This document shows, piece after piece, positions 53,674-63,657 of a DNA stretch of 64,000 bases. The notes beneath the pieces were generated by a model. The model was not told the origin of the DNA. It did not search any database and was given only the letters and a program-made list of their open reading frames with translations. The translations under genes were made by a program, and so were the position numbers. The stretch's first letter is position 1. Each line of letters begins with the position of its first letter. Origin of the DNA: Roseiarcus sp963781895 (GTDB lineage Bacteria; Pseudomonadota; Alphaproteobacteria; Rhizobiales; Beijerinckiaceae); NCBI GenBank assembly GCA_963781895.1, contig CAWAIM010000054.1, forward strand, positions 205,384-269,383, written 5' to 3'.

Positions 53674-54459
53674 ATGTTGCCAGGACTCGTCGCCATTTTG
53701 GTCGCCGCCGTCGCATTCGCGTTTGCGGCGCAGGCGGCCGCCACCGGAGCGAGCCGCGGAGCGCTTTGGAAGGTCGTCCAGACTTGCGTCGCCAACCACG
53801 CGCTGACCGGCGCTTCCTTTCCATGCCTCGACGTCAATGTGTCCGCTGGAGACGAGCGCGGCTACGTCATCTTGCGGCCGCCGCTGGGAAAGCCGGACAT
53901 CATTCTGGCGCCGACGAGAAAGGTCGTCGGCGTTGAGGATCCTTCGCTTCAGACTCCGGAGGCTCCGAACTATTTTGAGGACGCTTGGAACGCTCGCGCT
54001 TTTCTGTCGGAAGCGCACCGAAAACCGCTCGGGCGCAATGACGTCGCTCTCGCGGTCAATTCGCGCCTGACACGCAGTCAGGACCAGCTTCACGTCCATA
54101 TCGGCTGCCTCTCTCAGCGGGCGAAGCGGAGTCTTCAGGCGCTCGCGCCGGAACTGCCCGAAAACGAATGGGTCCGCATTGGCAAGCCGTTGAAACTGCG
54201 GGCGCCCATGCGCAATCCGGGATTCTGGGGACGTCGCGTCGACCGGGAAACGCTCGCGGGCGTGAATCCGTTTCGTCTGGCCGCCGAGGGGAGTCCCGGT
54301 CTGAGCGCCAATCGATCCGAGCTGATGATCGTCGTCGCGGGGGTCGAGCTTCCCCGAGGGCGCGGCGGATTCGTTCTGCTCGCCGCGCAGAATGATCGTT
54401 CTGGTCCGGCAGGCAAATTTTCGGCCGAAGATTTTCTCGACAGTTCGTGTTCGTCGTGA
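53674..54459 (+). CDS. cdh: CDP-diacylglycerol pyrophosphatase (Cdh)
   Basis: 261 residues. It hydrolyses CDP-diacylglycerol to phosphatidate and CMP. A single N-terminal hydrophobic segment (LVAILVAAVAFAFAAQ) anchors or exports it. Family blocks are complete: LWKVVQTC, PCLDVNV, GYVILRPP, PDIILAPTRKVVGVEDP, DVALAVNSRLTRSQDQLHVH and PFWG-like GFWGRR. The HIT-like site is QDQLHVHIGC at 136-145. ATG 53674 follows AAGAAGG; 53593 is an upstream alternative. It stands alone, converging on pyrB. Confidence 0.88.
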   Translation: MLPGLVAILVAAVAFAFAAQAAATGASRGALWKVVQTCVANHALTGASFPCLDVNVSAGDERGYVILRPPLGKPDIILAPTRKVVGVEDPSLQTPEAPNYFEDAWNARAFLSEAHRKPLGRNDVALAVNSRLTRSQDQLHVHIGCLSQRAKRSLQALAPELPENEWVRIGKPLKLRAPMRNPGFWGRRVDRETLAGVNPFRLAAEGSPGLSANRSELMIVVAGVELPRGRGGFVLLAAQNDRSGPAGKFSAEDFLDSSCSS

Positions 54460-54541
54460 AGCGGCTCGCCTTGCCGAACGCGCCTTCGCCTCGGCGAACG
54501 GAGCCGGCGCGCGCGGCGTCTTGCCCGAGAGGCCTCGCCGC

Positions 54542-55489
54542 TCAGCCGTTCGGCAGGTTCCTCGCCAGCGCCTCCAGCACCGCCATGCGCACCGCGACGC
54601 CCATCTCGACCTGCTCGCGGATCAGCGAGCGCGGGCCGTCGGCGATGATCGTGTCGATCTCGACGCCCCGGTTCATCGGCCCCGGATGCATGACCAGCGC
54701 GCCCGGCTTGGCGTAGCCGAGTTTCTCCTCGTCGAGCCCGAAATAGCGGAAATATTCCTTGGCCGAAGGAACAAAGGCGCCGCTCATGCGCTCGCGCTGC
54801 AGGCGCAGCATCATCACGATGTCGGCGCCCTCGAGCCCCGAGCGCATGTCATGGCTGACTTCGACCCCCATCCGCTCGACGCCGGCCGGCATGAGGGTCG
54901 AGGGGCCGATGACCCGCACGTAGGCGCCGAGCTTGCCGAGCAGCAGGATGTTGGAGCGCGCGACGCGCGAATGCAGGATGTCGCCGCAGATCGCGACCGT
55001 GAGGCCCTCGATGCGGCCGAGATTGCGGCGGATGGTCAGCGCGTCGAGCAGCGCCTGGGTCGGATGCTCGTGCGCGCCGTCGCCGGCGTTGATGACCGAG
55101 CAATCGACCTTGCGCGCCAGCAGATGCACCGCGCCCGCCTGATGATGACGCACGACGAGGATGTCGGGCCGCATGGCGTTGAGCGTCATCGCGGTGTCGA
55201 TCAGCGTTTCGCCCTTCTTGACGCTCGACGACCCGACCGCCATGTTCATCACGTCGGCGCCGAGCCGTTTTCCGGCGAGTTCGAACGACGATTGGGTCCG
55301 GGTCGAGGCCTCGAAGAACAGGTTGATCTGGGTGCGCCCGCGCAGCACCGCGCGCTTCTTCTCGAGCTGGCGCGAGACCGCCACCGCCTCGTCGGCGAGA
55401 TCGATGAGCGCGACGATCTCCTCGCGCGACAGATGCTCGATGCCGAGCAGATGGCGCTGCGCGAAGACGGGCGGGGAAGAGGCGGACAT
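54542..55489 (-). CDS. pyrB: Aspartate carbamoyltransferase catalytic subunit PyrB
   Basis: 315 residues, unbroken. It forms N-carbamoyl-L-aspartate, the second step of pyrimidine synthesis. The carbamoyl-phosphate site is FFEASTRTQSSFELAGKRLG (Ser62-Thr63-Arg64-Thr65). Others: RHHQAGAVHLLA, INAGDGAHEHPTQALLDALT, VAICGDILHSRVARSN, and VMHPGPMNRGVEID. ATG 55489 (MSASSPPVFAQRHLLGIEHL) is the family-like start. pyrC, which normally follows pyrB in this class, is not here; the next gene downstream is on the other strand. Confidence 0.95.
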   Translation of the reverse strand: MSASSPPVFAQRHLLGIEHLSREEIVALIDLADEAVAVSRQLEKKRAVLRGRTQINLFFEASTRTQSSFELAGKRLGADVMNMAVGSSSVKKGETLIDTAMTLNAMRPDILVVRHHQAGAVHLLARKVDCSVINAGDGAHEHPTQALLDALTIRRNLGRIEGLTVAICGDILHSRVARSNILLLGKLGAYVRVIGPSTLMPAGVERMGVEVSHDMRSGLEGADIVMMLRLQRERMSGAFVPSAKEYFRYFGLDEEKLGYAKPGALVMHPGPMNRGVEIDTIIADGPRSLIREQVEMGVAVRMAVLEALARNLPNG

Positions 55490-55544
55490 CAAGGCGCAGC
55501 CTATAGGCGTCACGCGGCCAGGGAGCAACGCGGCTTGGGCCGCC

Positions 55545-56460
55545 TCATCGTCCCACCGCCGCGGTCGCGATCAGATCCGCTCCCGTCGATCTCATCGCCC
55601 CCTTGGGATAGTCCGCGCCGCGCGCAATCGCCTCGACCGTCGCGAACTCCTTGCGCAAGGCCTCGAGTTCCGCCCCCATCGCGTCGTAAGCGAAGCTGCC
55701 GAGCACCAGCCGCAGCGGCGGATGGGCGCTTTCGACAGCCGAGACGATCGCCTCGGCCCCGCGCACGGGATCGCCGGGCTGCGAGCCGCTGTAGCCCTGA
55801 ACCTGGCGCCGGCGCGAGACCGCGGTCTCCTCGTAGGCCTCGATCGGACGCTTCGGCGTTTTCAGCGAGCGGCCGGCCCAGTCGGTGCGGAACGGCCCCG
55901 GCTCGACGATGACGACCTTGATCGCCGAACGGCGCGACCTCCTTGGCGAGCGATTCCGACAGGCCTTCGACCGCGAACTTGGTCGCCGCGTAATAGCCTG
56001 AGCCGGGAAAGCCGATGAAGCCGCCCATCGAGGAAATGTTGACGATCGCGCCCGACTTCTGCGCCCGCATGATCGGCAGGACCGCGCGGGTCAGGGCGGC
56101 GAGGCCGAAGAAATTCGTCTCGAACATGGCGCGGATGTCCGCGTCCTCGCCTTCTTCGATCGCCGCGAGATAGCCGTAGCCCGCATTGTTGACCAGCACG
56201 TCGAGGCGGCCGAATTTCCGCCGCGCCGCCTCGACGGCGGCGTCGATCTGCGGCTGCTGTTCGACGTCCAGCCCGAGCGCCAGCGCCGTATCGGCGTGGC
56301 CTTTGACGAGATCGGCGATCTTGGCCGGATCACGCGCCGTCACGACGACGCGATAGCCGCGCGACAGCAGGATTTTCGACAATTCCCGCCCGAAGCCGGT
56401 CGAGCAGCCGGTGATGAACCAAACGGGCTTGGATTCCTTGGAGGGCTGGTCGGCGGACAT
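55545..56460 (-). CDS. Short-chain dehydrogenase/reductase (one frameshift)
   Basis: About 305 residues. Cofactor motif WFITGCSTGFGRELSKIL (TGxxxGxG), VNNAGYGYLAAIEE (NNAG), NISSMGGFIGFPGS with catalytic Ser, and YYAATKFAVEGLSES with the YxxxK pair. It is a classical SDR of the larger, ketoreductase-like group. A surplus base near 55926 (TTCGGCGATCAAGG) breaks the frame; correction gives IKVVIVEPGPFRTDWAGRSL and an end ATAAVGR. Substrate unknown. It is divergent from the trehalase gene. Confidence 0.87.
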
Positions 56461-56592
56461 CGCGCATCCTGGGTCAGGGTGAGAATTCAGGGAGGGCGCT
56501 TCTTTCGCACGGCCGAGCCTGCGCGCGCAACGCTCGGCGGGCGGCCGGTTGTCCTTTAAGATGGTCGTCAGCCGACCAAGGGAGAAGCCGCC

Positions 56593-58227
56593 ATGCGCCC
56601 CGACAAGCGCCATTCCGCCATGGCCGCCGCGCTCGTCGTCTTTTCGCTCGTCCTCGCCGGACCGGCCGCCGCTCGCCAGGCGGCGGCGCCCGCGCCGCCC
56701 TCGGTCGAGTTCGGCGAGCTCTATCGCGCGGTCGAGATGGCGAGCCTGTTCCCGGACCAGAAGACTTTCGCCGACGCCATTCCCGACCAGCCGCCCGCCG
56801 AGGTGATGGCGGACTACCGGAGGCAGAATCTGCTGCCGGGATTCGACCTGAGGGCGTTTGTCGATCGGCATTTTGCGCTGCCGCGGCCACATTTCGACGC
56901 TTACAAGCCACGCCCGGATCAGAGCGTCGGCGACTACGTCAGCGACATGTGGGGGGTCTTGCAGCGCAACCCCGACGACGTCGAGCCCTATTCGTCGCTT
57001 CTGCCGCTGAGCCGGCCTTACGTCGTCCCGGGCGGCAGGTTCCGCGAAATCTATTACTGGGATTCCTACTTCGTCATGCTGGGATTGGAGCAGGACGGCA
57101 GGCATGCGCTGGCGCTCGACATGCTTGAGAACATCGCGTCGCTGATCGACCGATACGGCCACATGCCCAACGGCAACCGCAGCTATTATTTGAGCCGTTC
57201 CCAGCCGCCCTTCTTCTCATGCATGGTGGAGCTCATCGCCGCTCGCGACGGCGACAGCGTGCTCGTCGACTATCTTCCGCGAGCTGCAGGCCGAATATGA
57301 CTACTGGATGGAGGGCGCGGACGGCCTTGCCGCCGGCTCGGCTCACCGTCATGTGCTGCGCCTTGCCGACGGGACGCTGCTCAATCGCTATTGGGACGAT
57401 CGGGCCGCCCCGCGCGATGAATCCTACCGCCAGGACGTCGAAACCGCGCGCCACGCCAATCGGCCGGCCGCGGAGGTCTACCGGGATCTGCGCGCCGGCG
57501 CCGAATCCGGATGGGATTTCAGTTCCCGCTGGCTCGCCGACGGCACGGATCTCGGGACGATCCGCACGACGGCCATCGCTCCGGTCGATCTCAATACGTT
57601 GATGCTGCATCTCGAACAGGCGCTGGCCAAGGCCTATCGGCTGAAGGGCGATCCGGACGACGCCCAACGCTATCTGGCGCTCGCCGACAAGCGCGGGGCC
57701 GCGATCCGGCGCCTGATGTGGAACGGCGAGGCGGGATTCTTCACCGACTACCTGTGGCGGGACGGGCGTCAAAGCGACGCCTTGTCGGCGGCGACGGCGT
57801 TCCCGCTGTATTTCGGGGTCGCGACCGCCTGAGCAGGCCCGCGCCGTCGCGGTTGCGCTGCGGCAGCGGCTCCTCGAGCCCGGCGGCCTCGGCACGACCC
57901 TGACGGCGAGCGGGCAGCAATGGGACCGGCCCAACGGCTGGGCGCCGCTGCAATATCTGGCGATCGAAGGCCTCAACGCCTATGGAGAGCGCGACCTCGC
58001 GCGCGAAATCGCCGATCGCTGGCTGCGCAAGAACGTCCAGGGCTATGCGGCCACGGGGGTGCTGGTGGAAAAATACAATGTCGAACAGGAGTTACCCCGG
58101 CGCGGCGGCGGCGGCGCTGGCGGCGAATATGCGCTGCAGGTCGGATTCGGCTGGACCAACGGCGTGCTCGCCAAGCTGATGGCCGAATACCCTGACTTGG
58201 CCGCGCGCGCGCTGCGGCGGAACCCAT
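56593..58227 (+). CDS. treA: Periplasmic alpha,alpha-trehalase (GH37; three frameshifts)
   Basis: About 543 residues. It splits trehalose into two glucose molecules outside the inner membrane. Signal peptide: MAAALVVFSLVLAGPAAA. Trehalase signature 1 is VPGGRFREIYYWDSYF (145-160). Further on are GHMPNGNRSYYLSRSQPPFF, SGWDFSSRWLADG, and signature 2 QQWDRPNGWAPLQ. The C-terminal EKYNVEQ and GGEYALQVGFGWTNGVLAKL are normal. Shifts lie near 57285, 57830 and 58090. ATG 56593 follows AAGGGAGAAGCC. Confidence 0.88.
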
Positions 58228-58433
58228 AGGGCCTTCGACCTCGCCCGAGCGCGGATCGAGACGCCGAACGCCTTCGCGGCCATGTCCAAATCACGCGAAC
58301 GAATTGGACGCCGATTTGACAGTCGGCCTCCGCGTCTCCATATCCCCGGCCCTAACGGCCTCCCTCCTGATCGACTCAAACGGCCCGGTTGCGCCCGCGA
58401 CGGCGAGCCCGGCCGCCGAAGGATTAACGTCGA
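58228..58433. other. topA upstream region
   Basis: About 205 bp with no gene. It is presumably the topA promoter; AAGGATTAACGTCG before 58434 provides the ribosome-binding site. Confidence 0.35.
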
Positions 58434-61316
58434 ATGAAAGTCGTGATCGTCGAATCGCCCGCCAAAGCCAAGACAATCAACAAGTATCTGGGCAAGGACT
58501 ACGGCGTCTACGCGTCGTTCGGCCATGTGCGGGATCTGGCGGCCAAGGACGGCTCGGTCGATCCGGACGACGACTTCGCCATGCGCTGGGAAGTCGACGG
58601 CAAGGCCGCCAAGCGGCTCAGCGAGATCGGCGCCGCGGTCAAGACCGCCGACCGGGTGATTCTGGCGACCGACCCGGACCGCGAGGGCGAGGCGATCTCG
58701 TGGCATATCCACGAAATCCTCTCGGGCAAGAAACTCCTCAAGGACAAGCGCGTCGACCGGGTGGTGTTCAACGCCGTCACCAAGGACGCGGTTCAGGAGG
58801 CCATGCGTCATCCGCGCGAGATCGACGAGGCGCTGGTCGACGCCTACCGGGCGCGCCGGGCGCTCGACTATCTGGTCGGCTTCACCCTGTCGCCGGTGTT
58901 GTGGCGCAAACTCCCCGGCGCGCGCTCGGCGGGGCGGGTCCAGTCGGTCGCCCTGCGCATCGTCTGCGACCGCGAGCTCGAGATCGAGAGGTTCGTGTCG
59001 CGCGAATATTGGTCGATCGTCGCCCATTTGAGAACGGAAGCCGACGCGCCGTTCTCCGCCCGCCTGGTCGGCGCGGACGGCAAGAAGATCAGCCGCCTCG
59101 ACGTCGGCTCGGGCGCCGAGGCCGAAGCCTTCAAGGCGGCGCTGGAAACGGCGAAGTTCTCGGTCGCCGCGATCGAGTCGAAGCCCGTCAAGCGCCACCC
59201 ATACCCGCCGTTCACCACCTCCACCTTGCAGCAGGAGGCCTCGCGCAAGCTCGGCCTCGCGCCGGCGCGCACGATGCAGATCGCCCAGCGTCTCTACGAA
59301 GGCGTCGACATCGGCGACGGCGCGGTCGGCCTCATCACCTATATGCGCACCGACGGCGTCGATCTCGCGCCCGAGGCGGTCTCGGCCGCGCGCCGGGTCA
59401 TCGGCAAGGATTTCGGCGACGACTACGTGCCGGGCGCGCCGCGCAAATACACCGCCAAGGCCAAGAACGCCCAGGAGGCCCACGAGGCGATCCGCCCCAC
59501 CGACATGACGCGCCGCCCGCGCGACGTGGCGCGCCATCTCGAGCCCGAACAGGCCAAGCTCTACGAACTGATCTGGACGCGCACCATCGCCTGCCAGATG
59601 GAGAGCGCCGAACTCGAACGCACCACCGTCGACATTCTGGCCGAGGCGGGCCAGCGCCGGCTCGACTTTCGCGCCAGCGGCCAGGTGGTGCGCTTTCCCG
59701 GCTTCCTCGCGCTCTACCAGGAGGGCCGCGACGACGACGAGGACGAGGATTCGGGCCGGCTGCCGGCGATGCGCAACGGCGAAAAGCTGGCCAAGGAGCG
59801 CATCGAGGCGAGCCAGCATTTCACCGAGCCGCCGCCGCGCTACACCGAGGCGACGCTGGTGAAGCGCATGGAGGAGCTGGGCATCGGGCGCCCTTCGACC
59901 TACGCCTCGACCATCGCGGTGCTGCGCGACCGCGACTACGTGCGGCTGGAAAAGAAGCGGCTGATCCCCGAGGACAAGGGGCGGCTGGTGACGGCCTTCC
60001 TCGAATCGTTCTTCGCCAAATATGTCGGCTACGACTTCACCGCCGATCTGGAGGAGAAGCTCGACCAGGTGTCGAACAGCGAGATCGACTGGAAGGTGCT
60101 GTTGCGCGACTTCTGGACCGATTTCTCCGGGGCGGTCGGCGACATCAAGGACTTGCGCACCGGACAGGTGCTCGACAGCCTCAACGAGCTTTTGGGGCCC
60201 CACATCTTTCCCGCGCGCGGCGACGGTCTCGACCCGCGGCTCTGCCCGCTGTGCGGCAAGGGGCAATTGTCGCTGAAGCTCGGCAAATTCGGCGCCTTCA
60301 TCGGCTGCGCGAACTATCCCGAATGCAAGTTCACCCGCGTCCTGGCCCCGAATGGCGCGGAAGGCGCCAATGGCGACCGGCCGGGCGTGATCGTGCTCGG
60401 CCAGGACCCTGAGACCGGCGAAGAGGTGACCCTGCGCAACGGCCGGTTCGGCGACTACGTGCAGCAGGGCGAAGGCGAGAAGCCCAAGCGCTCGTCGCTG
60501 CCGCGCGGCCTGAAGCCCGAGGACGTGACGCTCGAAAAGGCGCTGGCGCTGTTGTCCCTGCCGCGCGAGGTCGCGCGCCATCCCGCGAGCGGCGAGCCGA
60601 TCCTCGCCGGCCTCGGGCGTTACGGGGCCTATGTGCAGCACGGCAAGACCTACGCCAATCTGGGCCGCGACGACGACGTGCTGGAGATCGGGGCAAACAG
60701 GGCGATCGACCTCATCGTCGCCAAGGAGAGCGGCGCCGGCGCCGCGCGCTTCGGCGGCGGCGGCGCGGGCCGCGTTGTCGGCGAGCACCCTGAAGGCGGC
60801 CCGGTCAGCGTCAAGCAGGGCCGCTTCGGCGCCTATGTCAGTCACGGCAAGATCAACGCGACGCTGCCGAAAGGAACCGACCCGGCGAGCCTCGGCCTCG
60901 AGGAGGCGCTGGCGCTGATCGCGGCCAAGGCGGCGGGCGGGAGCGTTATCGGACGCCTGCTCGGCAAGCATCCGAGCGGCGGGCCGGTGACGGTGCGCGA
61001 CGGACGGTTCGGCCCTTATGTCAACTGGGGCAAGGTCAACGCGACGATCCCGAAATCGGTCGCGCCGGATTCGATTTCGCTCAACGAGGCGCTGGACCTG
61101 ATCGCCGAGCGCGAGGGGACGCCGTCGGCCGCGGGGCGCAAGACGGCGGGCGCGCGCAAAACGCCGCCGGCGGCCAAGGCCAAGCCGGCCGCGGCCAAGA
61201 CGCCGGCCGCCAAGAGCCCGGCCAAGGCCAAGAGCCCGGCCAAGAGCCCGGCCAAGGCCAAGGACACGGCGAAGAGCCCGGCAAAGACGGCGGCGTCGGC
61301 CAAACGCAAGGGTTGA
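58434..61316 (+). CDS. topA: DNA topoisomerase I
   Basis: 960 residues, unbroken. It relaxes negative supercoils by a transient 5'-phosphotyrosine. Toprim residues: VESPAKAKTI (Glu7) and LATDPDREGEAISW (Asp80, Asp82). The catalytic Tyr303 is in GLITYMRTDG. One four-Cys zinc element is LCPLCGKGQ ... IGCANYPECKF (about residues 603-625). Four Topo C repeats follow (NGRFGDYV, GRYGAYVQHG, QGRFGAYVSHG, DGRFGPYVNWG). The last 55 residues are a Lys/Ala/Pro tail with repeats of KSPAKAK that should bind DNA non-specifically. No frameshift, unlike many neighbours. Confidence 0.97.
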   Translation: MKVVIVESPAKAKTINKYLGKDYGVYASFGHVRDLAAKDGSVDPDDDFAMRWEVDGKAAKRLSEIGAAVKTADRVILATDPDREGEAISWHIHEILSGKKLLKDKRVDRVVFNAVTKDAVQEAMRHPREIDEALVDAYRARRALDYLVGFTLSPVLWRKLPGARSAGRVQSVALRIVCDRELEIERFVSREYWSIVAHLRTEADAPFSARLVGADGKKISRLDVGSGAEAEAFKAALETAKFSVAAIESKPVKRHPYPPFTTSTLQQEASRKLGLAPARTMQIAQRLYEGVDIGDGAVGLITYMRTDGVDLAPEAVSAARRVIGKDFGDDYVPGAPRKYTAKAKNAQEAHEAIRPTDMTRRPRDVARHLEPEQAKLYELIWTRTIACQMESAELERTTVDILAEAGQRRLDFRASGQVVRFPGFLALYQEGRDDDEDEDSGRLPAMRNGEKLAKERIEASQHFTEPPPRYTEATLVKRMEELGIGRPSTYASTIAVLRDRDYVRLEKKRLIPEDKGRLVTAFLESFFAKYVGYDFTADLEEKLDQVSNSEIDWKVLLRDFWTDFSGAVGDIKDLRTGQVLDSLNELLGPHIFPARGDGLDPRLCPLCGKGQLSLKLGKFGAFIGCANYPECKFTRVLAPNGAEGANGDRPGVIVLGQDPETGEEVTLRNGRFGDYVQQGEGEKPKRSSLPRGLKPEDVTLEKALALLSLPREVARHPASGEPILAGLGRYGAYVQHGKTYANLGRDDDVLEIGANRAIDLIVAKESGAGAARFGGGGAGRVVGEHPEGGPVSVKQGRFGAYVSHGKINATLPKGTDPASLGLEEALALIAAKAAGGSVIGRLLGKHPSGGPVTVRDGRFGPYVNWGKVNATIPKSVAPDSISLNEALDLIAEREGTPSAAGRKTAGARKTPPAAKAKPAAAKTPAAKSPAKAKSPAKSPAKAKDTAKSPAKTAASAKRKG

Positions 61317-61329
61317 GCCCTCGCCCCGA

Positions 61330-61482
61330 CCCCTCTCGCGTGAACGGGCGAGAGGCTTGTCAGGCTTGCCGGCGGGAGAGGGACTTGGCGGCGCCGGACT
61401 TCCCTTCTCCCGCAACCTCGAGAGACGGGCGTCTTGACGCCCTAAGCGGGAGAAGGCGCACCCGAAGGCCGGATGAGGCCCT
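61330..61482. repeat. Palindromic intergenic repeat cluster between topA and the peroxiredoxin gene
   Basis: CCTCTCGCGTGAACGGGCGAG, GGCGGGAGAGG, CTTCTCCCGC ... GCGGGAGAAG and a final CCGGATGAGGCCC are versions of the element at 22219-22285. It fills the gap between two convergent genes and probably serves as a bidirectional terminator. Confidence 0.6.
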
Positions 61483-61969
61483 ATTTCATCTGCGCCAGGA
61501 GATGCTCGGCGCTGGACAGGTCGGCCTGGCCGGGGTTCGGCTCGATGTTGAGCGCCTTCACCACGCCGTCCTCGACCAGCATCGCATAGCGCTTCGAGCG
61601 CAGGCCCAGGCCGCCGGCCGACAGATCGACGTCGAGGCCCAGGGCCTTGGCGAACTCGCCATTGCCGTCGGCGAGAAAATCGACATGGCCCTTGGCCCCG
61701 GTCGCGCTCTCCCAGGCCGACAGCACATGGTGGTCGTTGACCGAGGTCATGGCGATCTTATCGACGCCCTTGGCCTTGAAGGCGGCTTCGTTGACGATGA
61801 AGCCCGGCAGATGGTTCTTGTGGCAGGTCGGGGTGAAGGCGCCGGGCAGGCCGAACAGCACGACTTTTTTGCCGGCGAAATAATCCTTCGTCTCGACCGG
61901 CTTCGGCCCGTCCGGAGTCACCAGGCGCTGCGTGGCGTTGGGCAGGCGTTCGCCGACTTTGATGGTCAT
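61481..61969 (-). CDS. Peroxiredoxin, Prx5 type
   Basis: 162 residues. It reduces hydrogen peroxide or alkyl hydroperoxides. The peroxidatic Cys49 is in PGAFTPTCHKNHLPG, the PxxxTxxC motif of the family. MTSVNDHHVLSAWE and FLADGNGEFAKALGLDVDLS are typical, and LRSKRYAMLVEDGVVKALN completes the fold. No glutaredoxin domain is fused. It converges on topA. Confidence 0.92.
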   Translation of the reverse strand: MTIKVGERLPNATQRLVTPDGPKPVETKDYFAGKKVVLFGLPGAFTPTCHKNHLPGFIVNEAAFKAKGVDKIAMTSVNDHHVLSAWESATGAKGHVDFLADGNGEFAKALGLDVDLSAGGLGLRSKRYAMLVEDGVVKALNIEPNPGQADLSSAEHLLAQMK

Positions 61970-62211
61970 GGGTCATCCTTGCTGGTCACGGAATCGCGGC
62001 CGCTCGGCCGCTTCCAAAGCCGGCAGATTAGTCGACCGGCGGGCGTTGCGTAAAGCGGCCGGGCGGGCGCGCCGCCGCGCGTCTCTCCCCGACCGGCCCC
62101 GCTTCACGACGCTGTCGCCGTTATCGAGGTCACGATCTCTTTCTATTCCGTTGGTCTTGTTGCATGACACCGACCCCGGCCCGCGCGGGCCGCACAAGGA
62201 GAACGCACGAC

Positions 62212-63657
62212 ATGCCTGGAATACCGATTCTGATCGCTCGCTTCGCTCTGCCCGCACTGCTCGGCGCGGCGCTCGCCTGCGGCGCGCCCGGCGCCGCCAG
62301 CGCAGCCGAGGCGATCAGCCAACAGGAGGCCCATGACATCGGCGTGCAGGCCTACCTTTATCTTTATTCGCTGATCACAATGGACTTGACGCGCAAGCAG
62401 CTCACCAACGTCGTCAAGACGGAAGGCATTCATACGCCGATGAATACTTTCGCGAACGTCCCGGAATATCCGCCCGCAGATATGAAGGTGGTGGTTCGGC
62501 CGAATTTCGACACGCTCTATTCCAGCGCCTGGCTCGACCTGACCAAGGAGCCGGTGATCGTGTCCGTGCCCGATACCCACGGCCGCTATTACCTGCTGCC
62601 GATGCTCGATATGTGGACCGACGTTTTCGCGTCCCCAGGCTGGCGCACGACTGGGACCCAGGCCGGCGATTTTGCCGTGACGCCGCCGGGCTGGAGCGGC
62701 TCGCTGCCGGCAGGCGTTGTTCGCATTGACGCGCCTACACCCTACGTCTGGATCATCGGTCGCATCAAGACCGACGGACCGGCGGACTACCCCGCGGTCA
62801 ACAAGCTCCAAGCCGCACTCAAGATCACACCGCTGTCGAACTGGGACAAAGCCGCTGTGCCGGTGGTCGGAACCGTCGATCCCGGCATCGACATGAAGAC
62901 GCCGCCAAAGATCACGGTCGACACCATGCCGGCGGGCAAGTTCTTCGCCTATGCCGCCGAAATCCTCAAGTCGCAGCCGCCGCACATCACCGATCAGCCG
63001 ATCCTCGCTCTGATGCAGCGGATCGGCATCGAGCCCGGCAAGAGCTTCGATATCGACAAGGTCGATCCCGCCATCAAGGCGGGATTGGAAACCGCGCCGG
63101 AAGACGCGCTGAAGTTGATGGCCTGGAAGGTGCCGAGCCTCGCCCGCGTCGTGAGCGGCTGGTCGATGAATACCGACACGATGGGCGTTTACGGCAATTA
63201 TTACCTGAAGCGCGCGATCGTCACCCAGTTCGGGCTCGGCGCGAACCTTCCGGAGGACGCGATCTACCCGCTCAATCTTGCCGACGAGACGGGCAAGCCG
63301 CTCGATGGCGGCAGCGATTATGTCCTCCATTTCGACAAGGGCGCGACGCCGCCGGTGAACGCCTTCTGGTCGGTCACGCTCTATGACGCTCAAGGGTATC
63401 AGGTAGCGAACAGCCTGAACCGGTTCGCCGTCAGCAGTTGGATGCCGTTCAAATACAATCCGGACGGCTCGCTGGACCTCTACTTCCAGGACGCCAGCCC
63501 CGGCGCGGACAAAGAGGCGAACTGGCTGCCCGCGCCGAAGGGCGCGTTCAACCTCACCATGCGGCTCTATGCGCCCAAGAGCGACGCTCTGACCGGCAAG
63601 TGGAACCCGCCGCCGGTGATGAAGGAAGCCCAGCCGGCGCTATTGCAGGCGCAATAA
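62212..63657 (+). CDS. Exported DUF1254/DUF1214 protein
   Basis: 481 residues, unbroken. Signal peptide about 1-32 (ARFALPALLGAALACG ... ASAA). The DUF1254 domain follows (QAYLYLYSLITMDLTRKQLT, VVRPNFDTLYSSAWLDLTKE, RYYLLPMLDMWTDVFASPG, VWIIGRIKTDGPADY). The C-terminal DUF1214 domain includes NAFWSVTLYDAQGYQVANSL, RFAVSSWM and NWLPAPKGAFNLTMRLYAP. The biochemical function is not established for the family. ATG 62212 follows AAGGAG. Confidence 0.9.
   Translation: MPGIPILIARFALPALLGAALACGAPGAASAAEAISQQEAHDIGVQAYLYLYSLITMDLTRKQLTNVVKTEGIHTPMNTFANVPEYPPADMKVVVRPNFDTLYSSAWLDLTKEPVIVSVPDTHGRYYLLPMLDMWTDVFASPGWRTTGTQAGDFAVTPPGWSGSLPAGVVRIDAPTPYVWIIGRIKTDGPADYPAVNKLQAALKITPLSNWDKAAVPVVGTVDPGIDMKTPPKITVDTMPAGKFFAYAAEILKSQPPHITDQPILALMQRIGIEPGKSFDIDKVDPAIKAGLETAPEDALKLMAWKVPSLARVVSGWSMNTDTMGVYGNYYLKRAIVTQFGLGANLPEDAIYPLNLADETGKPLDGGSDYVLHFDKGATPPVNAFWSVTLYDAQGYQVANSLNRFAVSSWMPFKYNPDGSLDLYFQDASPGADKEANWLPAPKGAFNLTMRLYAPKSDALTGKWNPPPVMKEAQPALLQAQ

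Noticed and set aside
61190..61310. Short direct repeats considered as a CRISPR array
   Set aside because: They lie in frame inside the topA tail and encode Lys-Ala-Pro units; there are no unique spacers and no cas genes.
58092..61415. Open frame of 1107 codons on the minus strand opposite topA
   Set aside because: It is a mirror frame of a highly conserved unbroken topA in GC-rich DNA, with Arg/Ala/Gly/Leu-rich composition and no family likeness.
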